Positions 10,115 to 18,764 of a stretch of 64,000 nt of DNA are shown piece after piece (the first letter of the stretch is position 1; each line of letters opens with the position of its first letter). The notes under the pieces are model-generated. The model was given only the letters and a program-made list of their open reading frames with translations. It was not told where the DNA came from and made no database searches. The DNA comes from Terriglobia bacterium. GTDB lineage: Bacteria > Acidobacteriota > Terriglobia > Bryobacterales > UBA6623. The DNA lies in assembly GCA_009841225.1 (NCBI GenBank), contig VXMF01000039.1, forward strand, positions 1 to 64,000, read 5' to 3'. A program made the translations under genes and the position numbers.

Positions 10115-11404
10115 CTAGCGGATGCCGTCTTCGGCGGTCCAAGCGAAGCGGCCCGCCACGATCGTTGCCACCGGACCGCCGCGGAAGACGGTCCCTCCAA
10201 ACGGCGAGTTCTTGCTCTTCGACAGCGTCGCCGCAGCGTCGTAGGTCCATTCGCGCTCGGTGGAAAACACGGTGATGTCGGCCGGCCCCCCGATACGCAG
10301 CTCCCCACGGCCCAAGTTGAGGCAGGAACTGGCAGAGTTCGTGAACAGTCGCACGAGGTGGACCAAGTCCACCTTGCCCGTGTGATACAGCGCCTTTAGC
10401 GCGAGTCCGAGCGCCGTTTCCAAGCCGGTCACGCCGAATGGGCAGCGTTCGAACTCCTGCATCTTGGTGTGTCCGGTGTGCGGCGCGTGGTCCGTCGCGA
10501 TGCAGTCGATCGTGCCGTCGACAAGTCCCTCAATAGCGGCCTCTACATCGCCGTCGGTTCGCAGCGGCGGCCTCATCTTGTAGTTGGAGTCGTAACCCGG
10601 GATCTGCTCGTCTGTCAGCGCGAAATGGTGCGGGGTCACTTCCGACGTGACCGGCAGGCCGAGCTTCTTGGCGTACCGCACCATCGCGATCGAATTGGCC
10701 GTGGAAATGTGCGCTATATGGATTCGTGCGCCGGTTTCGCCGGCCAGGATGATATCGCGCGCCACCATGACGTCCTCGGCGCTCGCCGGGATGCCCCCAA
10801 GGCCCAGGCGCATGCTCGGGATCCCCTCGTGGATGTCCCCCCCGGAACTCAGGTTGAGGTCCTCGCAGTGATCGATCACCGTCATGCCGAACGACGCGGC
10901 GTATTTCATGGCCCGGCGCATCAGGTCGGAATTCATCACCGGCAGGCCATCGTCACTGATCGCGACGGCGCCCTCGCTGCGCATGGCTCCAACATCCGCC
11001 AGCCGCTCTCCCTTGCTGCCCTTCGAGATCGCCCCGATCGGATGCACGTGGACAGCGGCCGTGCGGCGCGCTCGCTCGACGATGAAACTGGTCACCTGCG
11101 CGGAATCGTTCACGGGCAGTGTGTTGGGCATGCAGCACACGGCGGTGAATCCGCCCGCCGCCGCGGCGCGGCTGCCGCTCTCGATGGTTTCGGCGTGTTC
11201 GATGCCGGGCTCGCGCAAGTGCACGTGGATGTCGACGAACCCGGGCGCGACGACCAGTCCGGAGGCATCGTAGACTTGCGCGCCCGTGCTCTCGATGGAA
11301 GGCTCGATCGCGGCGATCCGCTCGTCATCGAGCAGCACGTCGCGCTTGGCGTCAAGACCGCTGGCCGGGTCGATGACGTGGCCGTTCTTTAGCAGCAGGC
11401 GCAT
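10115..11404 (-). CDS. pyrC: Dihydroorotase
   Basis: Catalyses cyclisation of carbamoyl-aspartate to dihydroorotate in pyrimidine synthesis. The 429-residue protein belongs to the class I amidohydrolase-type dihydroorotases. It has the metal-binding DIHVHLREPG near residue 60, the conserved CCMPNT, an HCED motif, and TDHAPHT with the catalytic Asp near the C-terminal third. The ATG at 11404 follows a purine-rich GGAAGAGCGG. It starts 13 nt after pyrB, the pair forming the end of a hemB-dacB-pyrB-pyrC operon. The enzyme is cytoplasmic and may associate with PyrB, as in other class I systems. Confidence 0.95.
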   Translation of the reverse strand: MRLLLKNGHVIDPASGLDAKRDVLLDDERIAAIEPSIESTGAQVYDASGLVVAPGFVDIHVHLREPGIEHAETIESGSRAAAAGGFTAVCCMPNTLPVNDSAQVTSFIVERARRTAAVHVHPIGAISKGSKGERLADVGAMRSEGAVAISDDGLPVMNSDLMRRAMKYAASFGMTVIDHCEDLNLSSGGDIHEGIPSMRLGLGGIPASAEDVMVARDIILAGETGARIHIAHISTANSIAMVRYAKKLGLPVTSEVTPHHFALTDEQIPGYDSNYKMRPPLRTDGDVEAAIEGLVDGTIDCIATDHAPHTGHTKMQEFERCPFGVTGLETALGLALKALYHTGKVDLVHLVRLFTNSASSCLNLGRGELRIGGPADITVFSTEREWTYDAAATLSKSKNSPFGGTVFRGGPVATIVAGRFAWTAEDGIR

Positions 11405-11417
11405 CCGCTCTTCCGTC

Positions 11418-12341
11418 CTATTCGAGGCAAACCCATTCCAACACCGCCATCCGGATGGCAACGCCGTTCTCGACCTGGCTCAGGATCATCGAGCGCTGGG
11501 AGTCGGCGACCTCGCTGGAGATCTCGCGCCCCCGGTTGATCGGGCCCGGGTGCAGCACGATCGCGTCTGGCTTCGCCAGCGCCATGTGCTCGAGCGTCAA
11601 GCCGTAGTACCGGAAGTACTCGCTCTTGGGGAAGACCTCGACGTTCTGGCGTTCGAGCTGCACGCGCAGCATCATGATCACGTCCGCGTCGCGGACGGCT
11701 TCGCGCATGTCGTAGGTCAGCCCAACGCCAGGGGCCAGCAGGGGCAGGTTCTTCGATACGGTCGTGGCAGGTCCGCAGGCGATGATGTCGGCGCCGAACT
11801 TGGACAGCAAGTGCAGGTTCGAGCGCGCGACCCGCGAGTGCGAGATGTCGCCGATGATAGCCACCCGGAGGCGTTCCAGCGTTCCCTTCACTTCGAGGAT
11901 GGTCAGCGCGTCGAGCAGCGCCTGCGTCGGGTGCTCGTGGCGCCCGTCGCCCGCGTTGATCATCGGAATCGACAGGAAGCGCGACAGAAAGTGCGGAGCG
12001 CCCGAGGCAGCGTGCCGCATCACGATGATGTCCGGGCTCATCGCTGCCAGGGTGTTCAGCGTGTCGACCAGGGACTCTCCCTTGGAAAGGCTGGTTCCGA
12101 GCGCCTGGATGCCGATCGTGTCGGCGCCGAGGCGCTTGGCGGCGATCTCGAAGCTCGTCCGCGTGCGGGTCGAGGGCTCGAAGAACAGGTTGACGATCGA
12201 GCGCCCGGCTAGGGTGGCGAGTTTCTTGTTGGGAGGGACTGCCTTGTAATGGCGGCCGCGCTCGAGCAGTCGCTCGATCTCGGGGCGGGGCACACCCTCG
12301 ATTCCCAGCAGGCTGCGGGGATTCGGCCGTTCGGAATGCAA
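11418..12341 (-). CDS. pyrB: Aspartate carbamoyltransferase catalytic subunit
   Basis: Transfers the carbamoyl group from carbamoyl phosphate to aspartate. The 307-residue chain has the FFEPSTRTRTSFE carbamoyl-phosphate loop (53-65), the HEHPTQALLD motif and HPGPINRG near the C-terminus. No ATG is suitably placed; a TTG at 12341, with GAGGG six bases upstream, gives the expected family length and is chosen. No pyrI regulatory subunit is present, and pyrC follows by 13 nt, the arrangement of ATCase-dihydroorotase pairs without PyrI. Confidence 0.93.
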   Translation of the reverse strand: MHSERPNPRSLLGIEGVPRPEIERLLERGRHYKAVPPNKKLATLAGRSIVNLFFEPSTRTRTSFEIAAKRLGADTIGIQALGTSLSKGESLVDTLNTLAAMSPDIIVMRHAASGAPHFLSRFLSIPMINAGDGRHEHPTQALLDALTILEVKGTLERLRVAIIGDISHSRVARSNLHLLSKFGADIIACGPATTVSKNLPLLAPGVGLTYDMREAVRDADVIMMLRVQLERQNVEVFPKSEYFRYYGLTLEHMALAKPDAIVLHPGPINRGREISSEVADSQRSMILSQVENGVAIRMAVLEWVCLE

Positions 12342-12378
12342 TCGACCCTCAAGCCCTGGACTTCCTATGATAGCGAGA

Positions 12379-13929
12379 TCAGTTGGCAGCCCCCGGCCCG
12401 GCCGCGCTCGGCAACGGATCTGGATAGATGAGTTCGGCTGCGATCGCGTCCACCAGGTAGCGCGTAGAGGACTCGGCGATGCCGAAATTGTTGGCGAATA
12501 TCGCGAACGCGAGGGTCCGCCCGCCACTGCTTGAAACGTACCCGGACAGCGCCAGCACATGAGACATCGAGCCAGTCTTGGCACGGATGCGCCCTCTGGC
12601 AGCGGTTCGCCTGAATCTCCAGCCGAGCGTGCCGTCAAGCCCCGCGACTGGCAGGCTTTCCAAGTACGCATCCCGATCTTCCGACCGCCACATGTGCTGC
12701 AGCAGGCGCACCGTGCCTCTGGGCGAGAGCAGATCGTGGCGCGAGAGGCCGGAACCGTCGCGCAGGACGAATTCGTTGGTGCGCAGCCCGGCTTCGGCCA
12801 GGAAGCGTCGCAGGCTCTGGACCGCGGCCTCCTGGGTGGCAATGCCTGATTCGTGCAGGGCCACTTCGCGCAGCAGCATTTCTGCGTGAAGATTCTCGCT
12901 GTCCTTGTTGACGACCCGGATGGCCTCGCTCAGCGGGAACGAAGTGAGCTCGGCGAGCGTCTTCCCGCGTTTCGACGCGGACGCGCCCGGCCCCGAGCGC
13001 AGGCTGGCCAGCCGGTCGGGCAACAGGTGGTGGGCCACGGCTCGGCCTTGCACCTCGATCCCGAGATCGGCCAGCGCTTGCTTGAGCGCGACCGCCGCGT
13101 ATAGGGCCGGGTCGTCGGCCGCAAGTTCGAAGGTTCTCCCGCCCGACCTGCTGGGGATCTGGCCTGCCAGCACGATCTCGGCGGGAGCCTCCCCCCTCCG
13201 GGCCAGCAGGCTGCGCGCCACGGTCCGACCGCTCGCGGTCAGCGTGCGGTTGCTGATCGAGTAGTACGGAAGGGTCGGGACGATGGCAACGCGGGCCGGA
13301 CCCCCTACCGCTCCGGGGGTGACGCGCAGCACGATCAGGTTGTCGTTGAATACCAGCGCGCTGGTCGGGCTGCCGTAGCCCAGCAGGGTGTCGGCGTACG
13401 ACCAGCCCCTCGGGTACGGCTGCCAGACGTAGCGGGAATCGTCGCCCACAACGTTGCCCGCGATGCTTTCGACCCCGGCGTTCTTGACCCCCTGGGCCAG
13501 TTGCCGCAGCGGGCTCAGCCGGTCTCTGGCGAAGTCCTCGCTCTTGCGATAGGGCAGCTCGCGGGAGGACAGGTTCGTGTCGCCGCCGCCGATCAGGCGC
13601 AGGTCGCCGTCCAGCTGGCCGCTCTCGCTGATGCTGCCCTCGCCCACCACGCTGGTGGTGAAGGCATGGTCGCGGCCGAGCCTGCGCAAGGCCATCGCGG
13701 TCGCGAACAGCTTGACATTCGAAGCCGGAACGAAGAGCCGGTGTTCTCCGTGCTGGTAGAGCGTCTCCCCGGTGTCGAGATCGACAACGCAGACGCCCCA
13801 GTGGGTGCGCTGGGCGGCAGGTCGCCCGAGCAGGTCGCCGATTCTCTCAGAGAGCTTCGGTCTCTCGGCGGTCTGGGCGTGGGCAAGGCTCGCCGCGAGC
13901 AGCAGTAGCGAAGCCGCTAGCCGGACCAT
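12379..13929 (-). CDS. dacB: D-alanyl-D-alanine carboxypeptidase/endopeptidase (PBP4 family)
   Basis: Periplasmic class C penicillin-binding protein that trims or cleaves peptidoglycan cross-links. It is 516 residues with an N-terminal signal peptide ending near AHA (about residue 18). The catalytic serine motif SNVK is at 70-73, the SxN motif appears as SEN in KDSENLHAEM, and the KTG motif as AKTGSMSH. The large insertion between the first two motifs is typical of PBP4. The ATG at 13929 lies 9 nt after hemB, and pyrB follows by 37 nt, so it appears to be co-transcribed with both. Confidence 0.93.
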   Translation of the reverse strand: MVRLAASLLLLAASLAHAQTAERPKLSERIGDLLGRPAAQRTHWGVCVVDLDTGETLYQHGEHRLFVPASNVKLFATAMALRRLGRDHAFTTSVVGEGSISESGQLDGDLRLIGGGDTNLSSRELPYRKSEDFARDRLSPLRQLAQGVKNAGVESIAGNVVGDDSRYVWQPYPRGWSYADTLLGYGSPTSALVFNDNLIVLRVTPGAVGGPARVAIVPTLPYYSISNRTLTASGRTVARSLLARRGEAPAEIVLAGQIPSRSGGRTFELAADDPALYAAVALKQALADLGIEVQGRAVAHHLLPDRLASLRSGPGASASKRGKTLAELTSFPLSEAIRVVNKDSENLHAEMLLREVALHESGIATQEAAVQSLRRFLAEAGLRTNEFVLRDGSGLSRHDLLSPRGTVRLLQHMWRSEDRDAYLESLPVAGLDGTLGWRFRRTAARGRIRAKTGSMSHVLALSGYVSSSGGRTLAFAIFANNFGIAESSTRYLVDAIAAELIYPDPLPSAAGPGAAN

Positions 13930-13938
13930 GTGAGTGTG

Positions 13939-14910
13939 TCAGGCCAGCAGGCGGGCGGCGTGCAAGGCGTAGTAGGTCAGTATGAAGTCCGCGCCGGCGC
14001 GCTTGATGCATGTCAGGCTCTCGAGCACTGCCCGGTCGGTGTCCAGCCAGCCGTTGGCCGTCGCGGCCCGCAGCATCGCGTATTCGCCGCTGACTTGGTA
14101 GGCGCCGGTCGGCAGGCCGAACTCCTGCTTTGCTTCCCAGAGCACGTCGAGATAGGGTAGCGCCGGCTTGACCAGGATCATGTCGGCGCCCTCGTCGATG
14201 TCCGCCCGGATCTCGCGCATCGCCTCGCGGTGGTTGGCCGGGTCCATTTGATAGCCCTTGCGGTCGCCGAACTGCGGAGCCGACTGGGCCGCGTCGCGAA
14301 ACGGGCCGTAGAAGGACGACGCGTACTTGGCCGCGTACGACAGAATCGGCACGCTCTCGAACCCGGCGTCGTCTAGCGCCGCCCGGATCGCGCCGACGCG
14401 GCCGTCCATCATGTCCGAGGGAGCGACGATATCAGCCCCGGCCCGCGCTTGCGAGATAGCTGTCCGGCTCAGCAGGGCGAGGCTCTTGTCGTTATGCACT
14501 TCGCCGTCTTCGATCACGCCGCAGTGGCCGTGGTCGGTGTACTCGCACAGGCACGTGTCCGCGATGACGAGCAGCTCCGGGACCTCCCGCTTGAGCGCGC
14601 GGATCGCCTCTTGGACGATCCCGCGCTCGTCATATCCCCCGCTGCCGACAGGATCCTTGCGCGGCGGGATTCCGAACAGGATCACGCCTGGCACGCCCAA
14701 CGCGGCCGCGTTGCGGCATTCCTCCACCAATAGGTCCACCGAGAGATTGCATACGCCCGGCATCGAGTCGATTGGCACCCGCACGCCCTCGCCGGGACAT
14801 ACGAACAACGGATAGACGAAGTCAGCCGGAGTCAGCCGGGTCTCACGCACCAGCGCGCGCAGCGGGGCGCTGCCGCGGAGGCGTCGGTAGCGGTGGACAG
14901 GAAAGGCCAA
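13939..14910 (-). CDS. hemB: Delta-aminolevulinic acid dehydratase (porphobilinogen synthase)
   Basis: Condenses two 5-aminolevulinate molecules into porphobilinogen for tetrapyrrole synthesis. The 323-residue protein has the zinc-type cysteine triad C120, C122 and C130 in DTCLCEYTDHGHCG, so it is predicted to be zinc-dependent. The Schiff-base lysines are K195 (AAKYASSFYGP) and K248 (ILVKPALPYLD). The start is a TTG at 14910 with GGAG just upstream; no in-frame ATG gives the family N-terminus. It is the first gene of the operon with dacB, pyrB and pyrC. Confidence 0.95.
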   Translation of the reverse strand: MAFPVHRYRRLRGSAPLRALVRETRLTPADFVYPLFVCPGEGVRVPIDSMPGVCNLSVDLLVEECRNAAALGVPGVILFGIPPRKDPVGSGGYDERGIVQEAIRALKREVPELLVIADTCLCEYTDHGHCGVIEDGEVHNDKSLALLSRTAISQARAGADIVAPSDMMDGRVGAIRAALDDAGFESVPILSYAAKYASSFYGPFRDAAQSAPQFGDRKGYQMDPANHREAMREIRADIDEGADMILVKPALPYLDVLWEAKQEFGLPTGAYQVSGEYAMLRAATANGWLDTDRAVLESLTCIKRAGADFILTYYALHAARLLA

Positions 14911-14956
14911 GACTCCATTCTATAGCCGTTCCAAGGGTCCGAATCTGGGCCTTGTC

Positions 14957-14965
14957 TGCTATGCT
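14957..14965 (+). promoter_or_regulatory. Possible extended -10 for yebC-ruvC
   Basis: TGCTATGCT fits an extended -10 (TGn plus TATGCT). It lies about 64 nt before the yebC start and inside the 118-nt divergent spacer with hemB. No convincing -35 hexamer is present at 17 nt. Confidence 0.35.
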
Positions 14966-15028
14966 CTACGAAGGGTTTTGGCTCCCGAGCGGCCGCACCT
15001 CGGCGCGGCGCCTGAGGCTTGCAAGCAT

Positions 15029-15778
15029 ATGTCTGGGCATTCCAAGTGGTCGACTATCAAGCACAAGAAGGCGGCCACGGATGCGAAGCGCGGCAAGATA
15101 TTCACGCGCCTGATCCGGGAGATCCAAGTCGCGGCTCGCGAGGGCGGGGCCGACGAAGACTCCAACCCGCGCCTGCGCACTGCGGTTGCCGCCGCCAAGG
15201 CGCAGTCGATGCCAAACGACAACATCAAGCGCGCCGTCATGCGCGGCAGCGGGCAGCTCGAGGGCGAGACGTATTCGGAAGTGACGTTTGAGGGCTACGC
15301 TCCCGCGGGCGTGGCGGTCATGGTGGAAACCGTTACCGACAACCGCAACCGCACGGTGGCCGAACTGCGGCACATCTTCTCGAAGAACGGCGGCAACCTC
15401 GGCGAGAACGGCTGCGTGTCATGGATGTTTCACAAGCGAAGCGTGATCGCGGTCTCCAAGGATGACGCCAGCGAGGACGACCTGATGGACGTGGTGTTGA
15501 TGGCCGGTGCCGAGGACATGCGGGACGAGGGCGAGCACTGGGCGGTGGTCTCGGCGCCGGAGGACCACAACGCAGTGCTGGAGGCCGTACGGGCCGCCGG
15601 CATCGACCCGCTCTCGGCGGACGTCTCCCGGGTGCCTGAGAACATGGTCAGGGTCGAGGGCAAGCAGGCAGGCAGCGTGATCCGCATGATCGAGAAGTTG
15701 GAAGACCAAGACGACGTCCAGAACGTCTTCTCGAACTTCGACATCGACGAAAGAGAGCTCGAGGCTCTTTCTGCGTGA
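15029..15778 (+). CDS. yebC: YebC/PmpR family transcriptional/translation regulator
   Basis: A 249-residue YebC/TACO1-family protein, beginning with the family signature MSGHSKWSTIKHKKAA. Members act as DNA-binding regulators or as translation factors that relieve stalling at proline stretches. The NGGNLGENGCVSWMF segment and the acidic central domain are typical. The ATG at 15029 is chosen because it begins the conserved N-terminus; upstream residues are not conserved. ruvC follows by 12 nt, a linkage seen in many bacteria. Confidence 0.94.
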   Translation: MSGHSKWSTIKHKKAATDAKRGKIFTRLIREIQVAAREGGADEDSNPRLRTAVAAAKAQSMPNDNIKRAVMRGSGQLEGETYSEVTFEGYAPAGVAVMVETVTDNRNRTVAELRHIFSKNGGNLGENGCVSWMFHKRSVIAVSKDDASEDDLMDVVLMAGAEDMRDEGEHWAVVSAPEDHNAVLEAVRAAGIDPLSADVSRVPENMVRVEGKQAGSVIRMIEKLEDQDDVQNVFSNFDIDERELEALSA

Positions 15779-15790
15779 GCGGCGCCCGCC

Positions 15791-16279
15791 GTGCTGATAC
15801 TTGGCGTGGACTGCGGCTCGCGAGTGACGGGCTACGGCCTGATCGAAAGCGTTGGCCGCGAGACTCAAGCCGTTGACTACGGCACCATCCGGCTCCCCGA
15901 GCGGCTTGAGTTGCCGCAGCGGCTGTGCGTGCTCGCGGGCGGGCTGAGGCAGGTCTTGGACCGCTTTTCGCCGGACGAGGCAGCCGTTGAGGATGTATTC
16001 ACGCAGAAGAATGTACGCAGCGCGCTGGTCTTGGCCCACGTTCGAGGTGCCGCGATGCTCAGCCTTGCGGAAGCGGGCGTGCCGGTCGCGAGCTACTCGC
16101 CGGCTACCGTCAAGAATAGCGTAGTAGGCCATGGAAGCGCAAATAAGGAGCAAGTTCGGCAAATGGTGAGCGTATTGCTGGGAGTGCGCGAAACCATCGA
16201 TCCTCTGGACGTGTCAGACGCCCTTGCTGTGGCGCTTTGCCACGCTAACCGGCGTGCTGCCGCCGGGATGGGAGCGTGA
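15791..16279 (+). CDS. ruvC: Holliday junction resolvase RuvC
   Basis: Endonuclease that cuts Holliday junctions with RuvAB. The 162-residue RNase H-fold protein has the catalytic acidic residues D7 (GVDCGSRVTGYG), E67 (AVEDVF) and the C-terminal DVSDALAVALCHA pair. The start is GTG at 15791, twelve bases after yebC. ruvA and ruvB are not in this window. The next gene starts 4 nt after the stop and is probably translationally coupled. Confidence 0.95.
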   Translation: MLILGVDCGSRVTGYGLIESVGRETQAVDYGTIRLPERLELPQRLCVLAGGLRQVLDRFSPDEAAVEDVFTQKNVRSALVLAHVRGAAMLSLAEAGVPVASYSPATVKNSVVGHGSANKEQVRQMVSVLLGVRETIDPLDVSDALAVALCHANRRAAAGMGA

Positions 16280-16283
16280 GTCA

Positions 16284-16901
16284 GTGCTGGGCCGAGCCTT
16301 GGCGGTTGGTTTGCTGGTGGCATGCTCCGCCGCCGCGCAGGATGCGATCTACTTCGAGCGCGTGTTTCCTGGCTCCATCCCGGACCGTTTCGAGGTCAGG
16401 CTGACGGTCGATGGCGTCGCCACGTATTCCCAAGACGGCGAAGACAGCATTGATTACGAGGTCGGGCCCCAAGAAGCAGCTCCGTTGTTCGAGTGGGCCG
16501 CTGAGTTGGGATACTTCTCCAAGTCAGTTGCCAGCAAGCGCAAGGTCGCATCGACCGGACGCAAGGTGCTGCGATACGAATCCGGCGGCCAGGTGCGCGG
16601 GGAAGCAGTCTTTGATTACACCGAAGACCCTGCGGCGCGCGAACTGGCTTCGTGGTTCGTGCGGCTGGCCGAGACACAGCAGTTCTTGCAAACGCTGGAG
16701 CGGCTCTACCGCTTTGATCGCCTGGGCGTGGACCAGGCCTTGGTGAGTCTGGAATCGGCGTTCGAGCGCGATCGGATCGTGGCGCCCGGGCTGCTAGAGC
16801 CGATCCTAAACCAGATCGCCGACCAAGACCGAATCGTGCACGTCGCGCGGGCGCGCGCCAGGGGAATGCTGGAACGAATCCATGCCAGCCGCTCCAAATG
16901 A
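16284..16901 (+). CDS. Exported hypothetical protein, possible lipoprotein
   Basis: A 205-residue protein of unrecognised family. A GTG at 16284, four bases after ruvC, opens a basic-hydrophobic signal sequence; LVAC at residues 11-14 is lipobox-like, and an AAAQ cleavage site just after it is the alternative. The mature part is soluble and rich in charged residues, with a C-terminal half predicted to be helical. A longer start at TTG 16224 would lie inside ruvC and spoil the signal peptide. Its place after ruvC suggests co-transcription, not shared function. The spacer to the convergent parB is AT-rich. Confidence 0.6.
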   Translation: MLGRALAVGLLVACSAAAQDAIYFERVFPGSIPDRFEVRLTVDGVATYSQDGEDSIDYEVGPQEAAPLFEWAAELGYFSKSVASKRKVASTGRKVLRYESGGQVRGEAVFDYTEDPAARELASWFVRLAETQQFLQTLERLYRFDRLGVDQALVSLESAFERDRIVAPGLLEPILNQIADQDRIVHVARARARGMLERIHASRSK

Positions 16902-16936
16902 TTATATCTTACTGATAATAAACAACTTAAAGTAAA

Positions 16937-17824
16937 TTACGCGGTGTCCCCCACGATTCTGTCATAGATCGCCTCCAGCTCGGCGGGGGACGAATAGGCG
17001 ATCTCGATCCGGCCCTTGCGGCCCCGGCCCCGGAGTCGTACCGGCGCTTGCAGAACTCGTTCCAAGTTTTCGATCGCCGCCGCGACGTTCGGGTCCAGCG
17101 CTTGCGGCCGTCGCCTCTTCGCGTCGCTGCGCTTGCGCCGCACGTATTCCTCGACGGAGCGAACCGACATCTCGGTTTCGACGGCGCGGTTGGCCACGCT
17201 CTCGATCTCCTGGTCGCTGCGCAATGCGAGCAAGGCGCGCGCATGGCCCATCTGGAGTTTGCCGTCACGCACCAAGCGGATAACGGCCAGCGGGAGCCTT
17301 AGCAGGCGCAGGTGGTTCGTGACAGAGGTGCGGCTCATGCCCGTGCGCTCGGCGAGCTGGTCGTGGACGATCTCCAGCTCGTTGAGCATCTGCTCCAATG
17401 CGAGCGCGATTTCTATGGGGTTGAGGTCCTCGCGCTGGATGTTCTCGACCAGCGTGGCTTCGAGCAAGCGATCCGGATCGATTTCTCGGACGATCGAAGG
17501 AACCGTCGCCAGGCCGGCGAGCCGAGCGGCCTTGAGACGGCGCTCGCCGACGATCAGCGTGTAGCGGTTTCCGGCGGGCCGCACCAGCAGCGGCTGCAGG
17601 ACGCCGTCGGCGCGGATCGACTCGGCCAGGCCGCGCAGCGCTTCCTCGTCGAAGTTAGCTCGCGGCTGGACGGGGTTCGGGTCAATCAGGTCGACCGGGA
17701 TCTGGGCCACGGCTGGGCCTGCAGGGGCCCGCGGGGCCGCTGCGGTCGGAAGGATTGCGGACAAGCCCCTGCCGAGGGCAGGTCTCTTCTTCGGGCTGGA
17801 GGGATGGTCGGTCATGAGTGTCAT
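16937..17824 (-). CDS. parB: Chromosome partitioning protein ParB
   Basis: CTP-dependent DNA clamp that loads at parS and guides origin segregation. The 295-residue protein has the N-terminal RGLSAIL motif that contacts ParA, the ParB/Srx nuclease-like domain with the GERRLKAAR box and the ENIQREDLNPIE motif, then a helix-turn-helix with RTGMSRTSVTNHLRLL. The ATG at 17824 follows GAGG by five bases; a second ATG lies nine bases further on. It follows parA by 10 nt and two parS sites lie just upstream of parA. Confidence 0.95.
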   Translation of the reverse strand: MTLMTDHPSSPKKRPALGRGLSAILPTAAAPRAPAGPAVAQIPVDLIDPNPVQPRANFDEEALRGLAESIRADGVLQPLLVRPAGNRYTLIVGERRLKAARLAGLATVPSIVREIDPDRLLEATLVENIQREDLNPIEIALALEQMLNELEIVHDQLAERTGMSRTSVTNHLRLLRLPLAVIRLVRDGKLQMGHARALLALRSDQEIESVANRAVETEMSVRSVEEYVRRKRSDAKRRRPQALDPNVAAAIENLERVLQAPVRLRGRGRKGRIEIAYSSPAELEAIYDRIVGDTA

Positions 17825-17834
17825 CGGAGCCTCG

Positions 17835-18617
17835 TTAGCGATTCAGCGCCTTGCGCTTGGCGCGGCCTAGGATTTCGCGCGCCAGGGCTAGGTAGGCTGC
17901 CGCGCCCTTGGAGCGGATGTCGTACTGCAGCGCCGGCATGCCGTGGCTCGGGGCTTCGGCTAGCCGCACGTTGCGAGGGATCACAGTCTCGAGCAGCTGT
18001 GGCCCGAAGTGCGCGCGCAGCTCTTCTGCAACCTGCCGCGTCAGCGAGGTCCGGCCGTCGTACATGGTCAGGACCACCCCCTCGATGGCCAGCTCGGGAT
18101 TGAGTTCGGCGCGAACCGATTCCATCGTCTGCAGCAGCGAGGAAATGCCCTCTAGCGCGAAATACTCGCAGTGCATCGGGATCAGTACCGAGTCCGCCGC
18201 CACCAGGGCGTTCACGGTGAGCAGGTCCAGCGCCGGCGGGCAGTCCAGAAGCACGAAGTCGTACTCGGCGCCGAAGCCTTCGCGGGCGCGCCTCAGGCGC
18301 GACGCCGGATCGGGGACAGATGCCAGCTCGACGTTGGCTCCGGCCAGGTGGGGGCTGGCGGGAAGCACGTCCAGCCCGGCGAAGCCCGTCTTGCAAACCG
18401 CCGCCTGCGGCGCGCTCTCGCCTACGATCACGTCGTACAGCGTGGGCTGTTCCGGCGACGGCTCGACGCCAAGCCCGCTCGATGAATTGCCCTGCGGGTC
18501 GCTGTCGATCAGGAGCAGCCGACAGTCGGCGGCGGCGAGGGAGGCCGCCAAGTTGATGGCTGTCGTTGTCTTGCCGACGCCACCCTTCTGGTTGGCGATT
18601 GCTATCCAGGCAGGCAC
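17835..18617 (-). CDS. parA: Chromosome partitioning ATPase ParA (Soj)
   Basis: Deviant Walker A ATPase that forms nucleoid gradients for ParB-parS movement. The 260-residue protein begins with a GTG at 18617, giving the short N-terminus typical of chromosomal Soj proteins. The deviant Walker A motif KGGVGKTT is at about 11-18, and the A' motif (LLIDSDPQGN) and LDCPPAL motif follow. It is the third gene of mnmG-rsmG-parA-parB, a widespread origin-proximal order. The 147-nt spacer upstream of it carries two parS sites. Confidence 0.95.
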   Translation of the reverse strand: MPAWIAIANQKGGVGKTTTAINLAASLAAADCRLLLIDSDPQGNSSSGLGVEPSPEQPTLYDVIVGESAPQAAVCKTGFAGLDVLPASPHLAGANVELASVPDPASRLRRAREGFGAEYDFVLLDCPPALDLLTVNALVAADSVLIPMHCEYFALEGISSLLQTMESVRAELNPELAIEGVVLTMYDGRTSLTRQVAEELRAHFGPQLLETVIPRNVRLAEAPSHGMPALQYDIRSKGAAAYLALAREILGRAKRKALNR

Positions 18618-18668
18618 TCGCCGTCGAGAGACTCTAGCCTAGCAGATCGCGGGCGGCCAGCGGTGCGA

Positions 18669-18684
18669 TGTTTCACGTGAAACA
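18669..18684. promoter_or_regulatory. parS: parS site 1 (ParB-binding palindrome)
   Basis: TGTTTCACGTGAAACA, a perfect 16-bp palindrome identical to the widely conserved chromosomal parS consensus. It lies 52 nt upstream of parA. Confidence 0.93.
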
Positions 18685-18703
18685 CTCCCGTGGGCGATTC
18701 GAT

Positions 18704-18719
18704 CGTTTCACGTGAAACA
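18704..18719. promoter_or_regulatory. parS: parS site 2 (ParB-binding palindrome)
   Basis: CGTTTCACGTGAAACA matches 15 of 16 bases of the parS consensus and keeps the full 14-bp palindromic core. It is centred 35 bp from the first site in the rsmG-parA spacer. Confidence 0.9.
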
Positions 18720-18764
18720 TCGAGCCGAAGGGGTTCGCCCCGTGCCGGCGCGGTCCGGCGGCGG

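Noticed and set aside
9070..10308. N-terminal extension of the peroxiredoxin frame
   Set aside because: It is antisense to the DUF6807 gene, and the peroxiredoxin is complete from 9069.
16902..16936. AT-rich spacer between convergent genes as a terminator
   Set aside because: No stem of useful length can be drawn; only the base composition is unusual.
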